From positions 558,217 to 622,216 of the forward strand of contig VXAZ01003899.1 of the NCBI GenBank assembly GCA_013399875.1: a stretch of DNA of 64,000 bases, read 5' to 3'. A model generated the notes under the pieces. It made no database searches, was not told the DNA's origin, and saw only the letters and a program-made list of their open reading frames with translations. Below are positions 23,811 through 35,985 of this stretch, one piece after another; within the stretch, counting starts at the first letter, position 1, and every line of letters starts with the position of its first letter. The position numbers were made by a program, and so were the translations under genes. Origin of the DNA: Gymnorhina tibicen. Taxonomy: Eukaryota > Chordata > Aves > Passeriformes > Artamidae.

Positions 23811-24902
23811 ACTTTTTGTCACCTGTAGTTAGAATTCATTAAAGTCTCCATCATGGGTCTTTTCCGAGACAAACCCAAGAACATACAGCTTTGTGAATAG
23901 TTTTTCCACGTTTTTCTGTATTTTTGTTTTGACAACTATGATGTTTCTATTTTTCCACCCAAAAGGTCAATCTTTTATCATTTTTGTCACTTCTTACCAG
24001 CACAAGCCTTCGCATTTAGCCATCTGTATCTCAACATAAAGGTACTTGAGGCTTCTTGTGTTACATGTACTTGGGAAATATGACTCACTATAAATAAACC
24101 AATAACTGCTGCATCTTGATAACCTCAATTAGCATAGCAAACCCATTTTATCTATGGCTAAATGTATGCATATATCAAAACTTTAAATGTAGGAATCATA
24201 ACCATTTGAGTTAAATTGACATAATTGCTACAGTTTCAAAAAAATGTAATGACACTTAATTAAACCTGAATCTAATGAATTGACTAGAATTTGTATGGAG
24301 CAATGTCCTCATGCTACACCTTTGCTCTGTGAGTAGTTTTGTGTCTTTGTGTCTAGCTTAAGCAAGGGTTTGAAGGTTTGAACTCATGTTTTTCTAAATT
24401 CTTTTTGTGTTTCCATTAACTGCATTGTCTAATCTTGAAAAAACTAGCTTTATATTCCCAGTCTTCACACCATACCAGGTTACCTCATTGCAAAAACATG
24501 AGTCATCGTTGATGACAGTCTTTTCTCAGTATGTGACAGTACTCAAGAAATGTTTGTGTAATGGAAACTTCTAGGCAAAGATAACTTCTGGAAATACTAC
24601 TTGATCCTAAAGCTTAATTTAAAAATCTTTGAATGAATTGATCTGGGTGTTCATGAAGGAGACCAGAGAAGTGTTCATGAGGGAAAGAGATTGATAGAGT
24701 GGAGACTGAGGAGGAATAAGAACACAGTAATCTTTTACACGTTTTCTCTGCAGCTGATTTGTGGAATATTATATTCACTTCCAAATAAATTATTACTTTA
24801 TATAGTAAGAGGATCTGCAAAACTCAGAGCCTGATGTATTTTGTTGTTAAAATCTCAGCCAATCATTTTTTAAAACCATTTAATGTGTTCCTCGTGCCCC
24901 AG

Positions 24903-25044
24903 GTCCCCAGTCGGAACCCCCGTCGTGCAGCGCCAGTTCCATCACTTGCCCTTCTGCCTGCACCTGCAGCAACAACGTCGTGGATTGTCGGGGAAGGGGC
25001 TTAACGGAGATCCCAGCCAACCTCCCAGAGGACATTTGGGAAAT
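24903..25044 (+). CDS. SLIT3: SLIT3 exon: D2 N-terminal cap, LRRNT (about human exon 9)
   Basis: This 142-bp exon encodes the D1-D2 linker and the N-terminal cysteine cap of D2, the LRR domain that binds the first Ig domain of Robo receptors (established knowledge). It begins PQSEPPSC and contains CPSACTC and [17 protein letters not shown], the LRRNT signature in which clustered cysteines precede the first repeat. This is about residues 261-308 of the family. It enters in phase 1 (GT completes a Gly codon) and exits in phase 2 (AT starts an Ile codon). The acceptor is ccccag and the donor gtgagt. SEPPSC is typical of SLIT3; SLIT2 differs here. The ending EDIWEI carries a Trp where human SLIT3, as I recall it, has Val. 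No stop is present. Confidence 0.97.
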
Positions 25045-25854
25045 GTGAGTGCCAGTCTAACGCACAAATCTTTTCCACGTCTCTCCCTGTGTATTCCATA
25101 TCACGGCCTCGTGTGTGGAAGAAAGGCATGTGTTTTGAAAACTGTTCTAAGTAGTTACCAGGTGTATGTATTGTAGTTGTCCTCTTTGATTTGTTCTTGT
25201 GCTCTAAGGGCTCAAACCATTTTTAAATGTAAATTAAGATAGTTTGGTACTGCCCTACCTGAAAGCAAGATAAAGTTCCTGGTGCCTTAAGTTCAGGTTG
25301 TGTTTACATTTCACAAATGGAATTGCAGTTCTGTAGTCAGTAAATGAAAATACACAGTCCTCTTTTATTTTTAGTCAGTGATTTCCCCATGAGATGGAGG
25401 GACATCTTTTTACCTTGGCAGGATGCATTTATAATGAATTAGAACATGAGAGCACATTGTCCCTGCTGATTTTACCTTTTATTTCTTGTCTTCCACATTG
25501 TTATTTCCAATTCTTTAACAGTTCTGTGACTTGTGCTGTGAAATCAGATGCTGGTTTCAGTTTGCCTTTACTGCCTTTAGGAATTGGAACCATCTATTCC
25601 TGTGTCCATGACTTCATGTTACTGTGGTCCTGAAATACTGTTACATTAAAACATTTTGCTTGTGGTTAGTCCACAGGGAATGCAGATCAATTCTTTTCCT
25701 ATTTAGGTTCTTGTCGTACAAAGTTTTCTGACATCCAGCCAGCTTTTGCAGTCTACACAATATAAATTCAAATATTTCTATGGTCACTGGACTCATCCAG
25801 CCTCTTGTTGCTGTAGAAATACTGGTACACAGCAAAATTTACTATGATAGAGCA

Positions 25855-25905
25855 TAAATTCATAAGATCATTGAATGTTTGGGTTGAGAACAGTCCTAAA
25901 GACCA
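25855..25905 (-). mobile_element. CR1 LINE 3' terminus, separated from its body by an LTR
   Basis: Read on the minus strand, the CR1 end sequence GGTCTTTAGGACTG, CTCAACCCAAACATTCAATG and a tail of ATGATTC-like octamers is recognisable. It is the missing 3' end of the CR1 body at 26344-27275. The two parts are now separated by a 438-bp insertion. The exact joint is uncertain by about 15 bp. Confidence 0.75.
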
Positions 25906-26343
25906 TGTGATGCCTTAGGATTTAGCTTTTATATTTTTCAGCTCCTGTACTGCTTTAGTTTGTAACTCTAAAACTCCATACCCTGTTAGCTACTGTTCTT
26001 CCATTCTGGTTAGACATAAAAAACCCTCTCTGGGCCTGGACTCAAGGGTTTTATTGTCCCAGGCCCTGAAATATGTAAGCTGAGCCTCTGGACAGGGGGA
26101 GCAAACTTGGGGTAATTACATCATTACCTGAAATTATATTTGGAGAATTAACCCTGATATGCAAATGGACCAAACTTATAAAAGTGTGACCAACCTGTGA
26201 CCCAGTGTCCATCTTGGGTGCAGCCCCTCAGGAGGTTTTGATTGCTCAAGGTGTTCCTGTTGAAGGCCCTCAATAAATACGCACTTTTCTTCTCTTAATC
26301 TTATCTAGCCTCTGTTTTCAGATAGCCATTCCAAGGCATCACA
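25906..26343 (+). mobile_element. Solo LTR (avian ERV type) nested in a CR1
   Basis: This 438-bp block interrupts a CR1 copy and has LTR architecture. It begins TGTGATGCC and ends GGCATCACA, so it has TG...CA termini. A TATAAAA box lies at 26177-26183 and an AATAAA polyadenylation signal at 26272-26277, followed by a T/C-rich stretch. That is the U3-R-U5 order in + orientation. No gag, pol or env sequence flanks it, so it is a solo LTR. Two things are odd: the inverted termini match over 12 bp, much longer than the usual LTR ends, and I cannot find a clean 4-6-bp target-site duplication. Part of the terminal match may be CR1 flank. I cannot assign the ERV family by eye. Confidence 0.6.
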
Positions 26344-27275
26344 TCTACCATGGGGGCAGGGACATCTTCCACCAGACCAGGGTGCTCCAAATCCCATCCA
26401 GCCTGTCCTTAGACACTTCCAGGGATGGGACAGCCAAGCTTCTCTGGGCAACCTATGCCAAGGCCTTCCCAGCTTCACAGGGAGGAATTTCTTCCCAAAA
26501 GCCCATGTAACCCTGCCCTCTGTCACTTTTAAGCCATTCCCCCTTGTCCTGTCACTCCATGCCCTTGTCCAAAGTCCCTCTCCAGCTCTCCTGGAGCCCC
26601 TTTAGGCGCTGGAAGGGGCTTTAAGGTTTTCCCAGAGCCTTCTCTTCTCCAGGCTGAACAGCCCCAGCTCTCTCAGCCTTTCTCAATAGCAGAGGTGCTC
26701 CAGCCCTCTCACTGCCTTTGTGGCCTCCTCTGGACTCGCTGCAGCAGGTCCATGTCCTTCTTATGCTCTGGGCCCCAGAGCTGGACATGGCACTCCCAGG
26801 GGGGTCCCACAAGAGTGGACCAGAGGGGTGGAATCACCTCCTTCACCCTGCTGGTCACACTGCTTTTAATGCAGCCCGCAGGGCACGGTGGCTTTCTGAG
26901 CTGCAAACACACACTGCCAGGTCATGTTGAGCTCCTTGTTAGCCAATTCCGTGTTTGTGTCCTCCTTCAGGACTGCTCTCAATCCATGCTCCACCCAGCC
27001 TGTGTTTGTGCTTGGGATTGCCCTGGCCCAGCTGCAGGACCTTGCACTTGGCTGTGCTGAGCTCCATGAGGTTTTCAGGACCCACCTCTCCAGCCTGTCA
27101 GGGTCCCCTGGATGGCAGCCCTTCCCTCCAGCGTGCTGACCACAACACCAAGGTTGCCAGCTTGGTGGTGGTGGAAAACCTGCTGAGGGTGCACTCAATC
27201 CCACTGTCCATGTCAACAGCAAAGATGTTAAACAGCTCTGGTCCCAATACCAACCCCAAGGAACGTGGAATTCGA
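26344..27275 (-). mobile_element. CR1 LINE fragment with ORF2 3' remnant, reverse orientation
   Basis: On the minus strand, from 27275 downwards, a decayed CR1 reverse-transcriptase C-terminus is readable: LGPELFNIFAVDMDSGIECT is the degenerate form of the family's GPVLFNIFINDLD-type motif. Further on come CKVLQLG-like, W-P-E-(H/F)-K-K-D-M-D-L-L and VQRRPQR segments. The 3' UTR follows, with GAGCTGGGGCTGTTCAGCC, TTGCCCAGAGAAGC-type and CCATGGTAGATG-type sequence. Frames are broken by several shifts and stops, so the copy is dead. It is 5'-truncated near 27275, and its last 50 or so bases lie beyond the nested LTR at 25855-25905. Confidence 0.88.
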
Positions 27276-29739
27276 CTAGTTCTTGTATTTACCCCTAACT
27301 CAGTTATTTTCTTGTAAGCCAAAGTATTCTGGTAAGAACCCTTGACTGACAACTTGTTCTATAAAAATGAAACACACAGCTGTTGCTCTAGCACAGTTAT
27401 TAAAGGTGACCTACATTTCACTCTGTTTCAGTATTAATTAAAGATCTTTTATTCAGCCTTCCTACCTTTCTTCATTACCATGGGTAGGCAGAACCTTCTC
27501 TGACAAAGCTGCCAGCAAGTCCTAAAACTGTTTTTGTTGATAAAACCCATCACAACACAGATAACTCGCTTGTCATGGGACATAAAACAAGCATCATATG
27601 ATGCTAGTTTTCCCTCTGCCACGTATGACTTAGAAGTCTGTTGTGTTACTCTATTACTCCTCGAGGTGAAGGACTTCATTGCAAGAATGTTTGCTATTAA
27701 ATAGGCAATTTAGGAAAGCTAGAAATCTGTATCCCAGACTTGCTTTTTCATAATTTCATAAAATAGGTAGCAAGAATATAGAGAATGCAATTCATTTTTT
27801 TATAAAGCTTCTTGTTCAGTTGGGAGCTGACAGCAGCAGCCAAATTGACTGAGGAAAAATGAGTTACAAGAAATTGAAGCTGAAGAATACAGACTGTGTG
27901 CTGAGTGCTATAAAAGATTCTCTGCTTACAAAGTGGTTCTGTTTGCTTTTCAGAGGAGAAATGAACAGTTTGTGTCATAGAGAAACACATGAGAATAAGC
28001 TTAGAAAAGTTTTGTGGGTGAAAACAAAAGTCGTTAAGCACCTGGAGGCATTTACTGAAAAGAAATACCAAAATTAATATTGTGTGGTGGTTTGCTGGTA
28101 AATGAACAAAACAGTCATTCCACTACATTGGGTCAGCATCTACGGTAAAAGGAGAGGCTGCAGTTATTAGAAGGGGTAAGAGAAAATGCATGCAAGGTAA
28201 ATAGGGAACACCATGTGAGTGCAGAATGGGCTTGATGGTGGAGACATGTAGGGAAGGAGGGATGACCAACAGACTAAGAGGAGACAAAGTCACCGAAGAA
28301 TCTCTTTTTCTGCTCATAACCGTGACCATAACCTTGCAGCCGGCACCTGCCAAACTGCACGACAGCTCAGCTCACACACCCAGCAAAGCCAGGGGACAGA
28401 AGAGCCCTATTGCCAGCCTCTGGGAGCCTGGGAGGGTCTGTGACAAACACGTGTGCCGCAACAGCGCCTTGCACTCAGCACGTGGTGTGGGCTGCTCTTG
28501 GCTCAGGACATGGGCTGGATAGATGCTTTCTCAGTCACTAGTGATTGGCTGATTCATGCCAGGGAGAGGGCAGCTTTCCTGCACATGCAGATGTGGGCAC
28601 TGGGGTAGGGGCACTGCCAGCCTTGGCTCTAGTGTTTCAAACAGTATTTACTTCAACGCCCTGCCTGCCACGTTTGTTTGATGCCTCCCAGTCATGGACA
28701 GGTATCAGTAACTCCCTATTAATCTTTTCCCACCTCACAACACTCTTCCTCTGCCTCTTTAGAATGAAGTTTTCATGATGTTTGTCTATTTCAGACTGAT
28801 GTACTCATTTTTTATTTATCACTGCTAGCAAGGCTAGATTTTAGGATATGAATTCTGGGCAGCTCTTGTCTGAGAATTTTGTACACCTTAAAACAGTAGT
28901 GCAGGGACTGCCACTTCTGCCTTTGTGTTTGATAACATTTGGTGAAGACCTTCCTGAGTGAAAGCAGGGCACAGCCCCCCAAAGTCAGGACATAGGCTCC
29001 CTCCTGTTGCCAGAGGATGCTCGTGCCTGGAGGCAGATGCTGGAGCAGCAACCACTGGCACTGGGTGCTGCTTCTCTGAAGGATCTTCAGATTACTTAAA
29101 AGAAGGAATTAATTATTTGCTAAAGCTAGAGGCTGGATTGTGGTTGGGACAGATGCCTGAGAGAATGTAAACTAGCTGAGCCCAGTACAGAAACTGATGG
29201 CAAAAGAAGGCTGAACTCAAATGAGAAAACAACCAAACATATGAGGATAAGAATTGGGAACAAAGGAAATCGAGACAGGGTGAGCAAAGTGCTGTGAGTC
29301 TGAGAAAGTGAGGAATATTTGGTGATAAGGCCTGAGATTGGTGGCAGTGAGCCTGGGACACCAGCTGTGCAGGGTGGGCTGCGGGGATGTGGCAGGAGGG
29401 CTGGGACACTGGGGTTGGGCCGGACAGAGGGACACGGGTCAAGAGGGACACGGAGCCAAGGAGTCCCTTCCCTACAGAAAGCACATGTATCTTGGAGAGC
29501 CTTCCTGCCTCCTTACCACGTACTTGGGAGACCCAGCCACAATTTGTGTGTCTGTCCCTGTGCGTTAGGGACTATCTAGGCACAGATTAACTATTAAACT
29601 ACACAGGGAGCTCCTGTTTTCACTGCTGCTATTCCAGTTACTGGGCACTACAGGGGTCTGGGATTCATAGTTCTGTTACACTTGAGTTTCCTTGTGATGG
29701 AATTAGTTATTTTAGCTTTTGGGTTCCGCTAAATTAAAC

Positions 29740-29770
29740 TTTTTTTTTTTTTAAGTAAAAAAAAATAAAA
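29740..29770. repeat. T13 plus A-rich low-complexity tract
   Basis: Thirteen T are followed by AAG, TA and a run of nine A, then AT-rich sequence. This is simple low-complexity DNA. Confidence 0.85.
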
Positions 29771-32700
29771 TAGAAAATGCTAAAGTTAATGTTTGTAGCT
29801 GCAGTCGTCATTCAAAGCTTTTGTATATATTTGTTGTGGTATTCACTTTAACAACAGCACAGTCTCATGCTGCTGTTGAAAGCTTGGATTCATTTCTTGT
29901 TGTCTAGGGATGGATCAGGGATGTGTAGGGAGGGAGCCTGTGTGTATAGGGTCTGTTTACTTGTTGCAGAAATGGGAAACTTGTAAAATGGGGACTGTGG
30001 GAAAGATAATCTCATGAATGCTGTTCAGAGAATTGGGTTGTGTCTCTTCTTGCCAGTGGTTTTATTAATTGATTCTGGGCAAGTGACTTGCACAAACTTT
30101 TCTTGGGTGGTCACTAGTGATGTAATCTCGGGTTCTGGCTGACTCAGCTGAGACATTCAGAAGTGTTGAGGACTCACAGCTGCAGCAAAGTCAACAGGCA
30201 CTGTGCTTTGAACACTTTGTGCTGCACAACGCTGATTACTCTGAAAAGCCAAGTCTCAGTCATCTGCAGACTTATAAATCAAACTCCAGAATGTAAAGTA
30301 TATCCTTAAACCTTGAAACAGATCTGAGATCTTTTCACATCAAGTTTGCTTCACCACTGTTACTTAACCTGTCCCATACTCTCTGTCTGGTGAGATAAAT
30401 ATAATTGAATGAGCCAAGAGTAAAGCTGGGTAGGATGTACCTGAATCAGAAACGAGGGCCATTTGTTTAATTGCTGATGCAATTGCTCCAGACAGTAAAG
30501 AGGCTGCCAGTCCCTCAAGGAAAAGTGCAGCTTAGGCCCCCATGTCTGCTGAGATAATAACCACAGCTTCGTCTGACAGCTGAGCAGAGCAAACTGGGAT
30601 GGCAGCCCTTCCACCAGCATCTAGGCTTGGCTTAAGGTCAGTTTTAGTCACTTGTTCTGCATGGGCTTAGTTTACCATTCTCACTGTTGATAGCTGAATA
30701 GGTGACTGATACTTTTGTAGGTATGAGTAGTGCATGGTTTTGGTGCATAATTCCCACTCTTAGGCAAAATTCTAGAGTTCGAGCCCAGGAAAAATGTAAT
30801 GTTGGTTTTCTCATGGTTCTGGAAAAATGAACACAAATCTAATTTTCTGCAAGATGATCACCTTGTAATGTGAACTTTCTGTTTGTTCTACCTTTAATGA
30901 ATGGTTTCCTGACAAATTTAATGTCGTGAGGGTAGCACTGTGCTGGGCAGTGTTGCAGACCTGTAGGTTGACAAGTTTGCTGTGTTTGTTGTTTCAAGGA
31001 TTGTCTCAGGAAGAAATTGCCTTCTCTGTTCTTCAATACCTGTAGGAATGTGTATTTCAGGACAGCAAGGACTTCAGCTGGGAATCTTTAGTAAGCTTTT
31101 GGGATTTGAAGAAGGTGATGAACAATTTCTGGGCATTTAAGTTACTGGTATATTCAAAATGAATTTTCCTCCAATTAAAATAAAGTCAGAAAAGCTTTTA
31201 TAGAAAGATTGAGCGCTGGTAACTATTCATTATCATAAGAATAATTTTTTATTATATTAATTATAAATTAACTACACGACAGCATTTTCATGTTTATTAA
31301 CAATTTGAAGTTCTCAGTTTCATAAAGGCAAGAGGTTTTTCTCTTATCAAGAATATAAGTGTGTAGAAACTGTAAACTTAATGGATAAAGGAATGACAGT
31401 TTTTCATTTAACATTGCTCTTCCTCCTGAAAGATAATTAAAATAATTTTCCCAGGCTTCCAGTAAATACTGCAGCTGAAGCCAGCAGAGTATTTTTGAAC
31501 ACTGCAGTGAATGCTCCATAATTGCCTCTGGTGGCAAGTCCTCTGGCTGGGGAGTCAGGTTGGCTCCTGCAGTTGAATCCTATAATATGATTTTCATTCA
31601 GTGCTGTAAATTGGCTCTGGACAGCTTCTCATGTCTAACCTGACTACTGTTTTCTGGACCTCACTAGGCAAACTGTGTCATTCACTCTTGCATTCCACAA
31701 GAGTCGGGCCAAAAATACAGAGAAAATTTTCTCTTGGGTTCAAGACACAACAGTAATAAAGAAATAATAAATAAAATATTTTAGAGTGATAGTCAGTGGA
31801 GAAAATATAGATCTATGGAAAATGGTAAGAATGAAGGTGTCTTCTGTGCTGAGACAAATTAAGGAAAACAAAGCTGTATTTCACAGTTTTAGAAACAAGC
31901 AGTAACAGCAGGGAGTTTCTGCTGCAAGATCAAGGCAGATTTATTTCTTACATCTTTACTTTTATTTCTGAAGTTGTGTAACTAATGTCATCTGTAGGCA
32001 CAAGAAGATGATAAATCTAGTTTCCATGCACATGGTAATTTTCATTTTGGCCATATCAATTTTTACCCTCTTCACTACTTTCTATAATTGGGAGATTTCT
32101 TTTAGAAAAAAGTTATGTACAGGTTAATTGACTCAGGCAAGCTGTGTAGGAGTAAACTTAACAGGTGTTAAATGGTTAATGTTAAAAGGTTTGTACGTTT
32201 GAGATTGTTTTGGTTTTTTGGCTTGCGTTTAGGTTTTTTGGGGGTTTATGCAAGTGTAGTCTCTTTCCCAGAGACATCACTTCAGTCCAGTATAAACATA
32301 AATTAATAAATTATTAATTATTAATAAAAATGAATGGTATAACCAAAAAGGCTCATATCTTTAATACAAATTTCACTTCAAAGCTCCTGTGTTGCCATGC
32401 AAAATGAAGAGATTGCAATGTATAATCAGTACATGCATTCTTAAAGCTGATTATGAAGAGGAAAAGCAATCAAGAAAATAAAATAGCATAAAATCACAGC
32501 TTTGACATAAAATATACTAATCAGATTTTTTACTGGATGAAATACTAATTGTCTTTTGGCTAGCACGTGTTCTGTTTATTTTGCTTAAAAGGATTGTGAA
32601 AAGAAGTAAGGATTTGAGGAATGTCTATTGTCAAATGACAGAATCTGTTGAGAAGATATTACAGGTGGCAGAGCTTCAACTACTGGAAAGCTACTTAGTT

Positions 32701-33218
32701 TTCCTGCTAATTTCTGGTGTTCTGCCTTTTCCTTGTCAGTATTTGGAAATGTGCAGTAAAAACAGATGTTACAGAATGTGCAGAGCTCTTAACAATAAGT
32801 TAGACTAGATATTAAAAATAACTTTTTATCTTTTCTGTCAGTTTACTTCCATTTTCACTAACTCTGAAAGAATAGTTTTGTGTTACAACTTGACAAATAT
32901 AGTGCAAATCAACTTGAAATCCTCATTGTGAGGAGATGTGGGAAGTGATGAGGGCTGGAAGTTACCTGAAGTAATTGGAAGCCAATAGAGGGTGGTCAGG
33001 ACTGACTTCCTCGAGCATTAATTAAATAGCAGTGTGGTGTGTTTAGGGGTCAGTCTTTCTGGGACCTCACAGAGCTTCCCAGTGAGGCAAATATTCTCTG
33101 TCTGGCTTGTTAAAAACTATTCCTACATGTTTATATTTATCAGATTCAACTATTGGTGAATGATTGCTTTCACATAGGTACTAGAGAAACTGTCTCCCTA
33201 ATAAGACTTCATGCTTCA

Positions 33219-33298
33219 GGCAAAAAAACCCAAAACCCACAGCAACAAAAAACCCCAACCCCAAAACCTCGCCTAAAAAAAAAAATCCAAAAAAATAA
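33219..33298. repeat. A/C-rich low-complexity tract
   Basis: About 80 bp is almost wholly A and C on the + strand, with repeated AAAACCC and AACCCC words. Its complement is G/T-rich with G runs. A similar but oppositely oriented tract lies at 45797-45917. Confidence 0.8.
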
Positions 33299-35724
33299 CA
33301 GTGAAAAGTGCTCAGCAGAGGTTTAGAGTTGAGTGAGGCTCAGAGCAGATGCTGTGCTGTGGAAGTGAATACCAGAACTTCATCCTCTATGCAGCACACC
33401 CTGTGGGATGGTCTCTTTGGAGCCTTCTGAACTCAAATCTAGGTCTGAACTGGAGTCATTGGGTGTTACAAAACTCCAGGAGTGGGATCCATGTCTCTGC
33501 TGTTCACTGCGCCACGACCTCTCAGAAACACCAACACTCATGAACTCACGTGCTGGTTGAATGAGGTGTGGAATTACCAGCAGGGACCTGGAAATTGCCC
33601 AATCTCTCCAATTTAGGGACTCTGTTTCCTGCATTTGTGTTCACAGCCACAGACCTGCATAGCGGTAAAATTCTTCCTGCAAGCCCTGATCCCAAGTCCA
33701 CGGGACCCAGTAAAGCCTGCTGAGATGGGAAATTACCTGTCTAGTCTCCAATAAGAGCAGGGAGGCATTATTTTGTACTCTACCCCCAAAAGAGCTTCTA
33801 ATTAAGCTTTAACGTCCTCACAGGTGATGGCTCAGGGCAGCTCACCTGGAGACCCTGCTTTTACATCTGGGCACAACCCAGCAGCACTCCTGCAGTTGTG
33901 GAATTGCAGTGGGAGGCAGCTCAGGGCTCAGGAGGGGCCTGCACTCTCATCCAAGGATAAAACACAGAAAATATATGAATAAGAGTGGCAGGAAGATTAC
34001 AATGAAAGGTGATGAGAAGGGCCAAAAATTCCCACCTCAAATGTGGAGTATCACAGTGGTAGATGGAGAAACTTTGAGGTTTGGCAGAACAGTGCTGCAT
34101 TCTGGTGTTTATGTGGTTAGAGAGACATTGGTGTTTTGTCAAAGGGTGTTTTGTGAAATACCAGTCTGCGGATTTCTCTGGTGTTTCCTGTTTGTCTGTG
34201 CTATATTTAATGCAAAATTAACGTGCTACAACAGAGGTGATGGATTCCTAATGTGACTGCCATCGCAAATTCAGTGGTTACCAGCTGATACCTGAGCAAC
34301 TGCTCAGCTACACAGTTGTGTCAGCTGAAACTCAATTCATTGCGGTGTGTCAGAAGATCCAATGTCACTAGCACTGCTTTTAGAATAACACCATGGTATC
34401 TGGGAACATACCAAACCATCTGTTTTCATTCTGAAAGATGTCTTTTGGTGAGCAGAATTATCTGTGTATCTTCCTAGGTAGATTTATGTTGACAAGTCCC
34501 TTCATTGTTGATAGGATTTTGTCTCTTGAAGATCTGCCCTCGAGTGAGTTGTTAAGAAGCAGTCCTGTCTATAGAACTACAGCAGGAGCTCGACAGCTAG
34601 ACCCTGAAAATCAGCACCAAAGGGAATATGAAGGGAAACTCCAGTTGTCACCTTTTGTTAATACAGGTGGATGGTTTACTGGCTCTCAGATCTCCATTTC
34701 CAAAGGCAGACTCCGTAAGAGGGATTTATAACGCATATTATTAATTTTATTTGGAAGTCATTCAGGTGCTGTGATGAAAGGCAGCAGTATAAAAGTCTTG
34801 GAGGATCATAAGTGTTTAGGGGTTTTCTAGTGGTGGTAGAGTCTGGCTGGGGTGGAGGTTGAAGGCTTTAACTGTTAAAACAAGCAGTAAGCACAGATAT
34901 CTAAAATCCTCAGTGTCCTGCCATCCCAAAGCACTTTGTTTTCTACCTGAGGACTGAGGGGTGAGAGACACAAAAAGCTGTTCCCTGGGATATAAGTGCA
35001 TAAGCACTTTCTGAAGCAGCAGGACTGCAGGGTTTGGTCTTGCACAGTGACTGTTGCATGTTTGGCTGCTGAATGAGCCACGGGCCCTGACTGTGTGATT
35101 TCGGGTCAGCATTCCTGCCTTCCTCCCCAGCCAGGGCACCTCCTGTCCAGGGCTGCCTTTGGGCAAATACCTCAGTGCAGCTACCCAGACCTGTTGTGCA
35201 TGGTAGAAATAAAGCTTGTATTTCAAATGAAGAGGCAAGAAAGGCGTCAGGGCAGGGATTGGATCTAGCTCGTATCTGTAGTAAGAAGACCAGATTTTAA
35301 GTATAATTTATTCACTTTGAATACTGAAAATATAACTGCGGACTTTTCTTTATTAGAGTCCAAAATGCACGGTAAGATACGAGAGCGCAAAGTATGAGAT
35401 GAATGTAAAATAATGCAAAAAAATTAGATAAAATAATATGAGAAATATATAAAATAAAATAATGGTCCAAGTAGGTTTTTGTAATCCAGTTGTTCTCAGT
35501 CCCTAGATTGATTGTTATGTGCCCTAGAAATTTCCTCCTTCCTAATACAAACAGTTCTCCCCAGCCCTGGGTTTTTGGGAGGCTCCCCAGCCTCCACCAT
35601 CACCGTGGTGGATGTAAATGCTCCTTCTTTGCCCCACATAGTCCTTAACCAGTTCCCTGCAAATCCCTGCTTACAGGGCAGGAGGAAAACGAGGGTTTTG
35701 CCCTTGGCACCACCTTCACACAGG

Positions 35725-35985
35725 CTGCGGGTCCTGCCAGGCGCGAGCGTGCCACGGGTTTGTGCTGCTCTGCCGTGCTCGGGCTTTGGCTCTCTCAGGG
35801 GCGCCTTTGGTTCGTGGGGCTTTGGTTCGTGGCAGCGATGCCAGCCCGGCAGAGCCCCGAGCCAGGGAGCAATGTGGCTCATCCTCTGGCTCCGTGTCCC
35901 AGCAGGAGAGCCCGTGCCTGCCCCGTGCAGGGGACCTTTGTGACACGGCCCGGGCGGGAGCTCGTGGCACCATTAATAGAGCGTG
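35725..35985. promoter_or_regulatory. Intronic CpG-rich patch, possible CpG island
   Basis: About 21 CpG dinucleotides are counted by eye in about 260 bp, in a GC-rich block between AT-rich flanks. The core has a tandem CTTTGGTTCGTGG duplication (about 35804-35832) and several CCGTG and GCGGG words, the last resembling SP1-type boxes. CpGs are otherwise sparse in the window. It could be a small CpG island with promoter or enhancer activity inside the intron, or merely a GC-rich insertion. Two overlapping open frames on + and one on - cross it but look non-coding. Confidence 0.4.

Larger units (their letters stand above)
10921..24902 (+). other. SLIT3: SLIT3 intron between D1 LRRCT and D2 LRRNT exons (13,982 bp)
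   Basis: This large intron separates the exons of domains D1 and D2. It carries a purine/A-rich stretch (about 11500-11580), the 14021-14440 minisatellite, a TC run (14741-14755), a solo-LTR remnant (17588-17900), a CTC-rich tract (18348-18382), a CR1 tail (21629-21727) and a T16 run (23795-23810). About 18900-21400 is AT-rich unique sequence that looks non-repetitive and may include regulatory DNA. Open frames in 13000-16400 have no recognisable domain. No exon was seen. Confidence 0.8.

Noticed and set aside
26309..27352. Several open frames on both strands
   Set aside because: They fall in a decayed CR1 copy. Only the minus-strand remnant has real ancestry, as broken CR1 ORF2.
28083..28400. 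Possible LTR start (TGTGGTGGTTTGCTGG) followed by AT- then GC-rich DNA
   Set aside because: The first bases resemble avian LTR ends, but I found no matching far end, TATA/AATAAA pair or target-site duplication.
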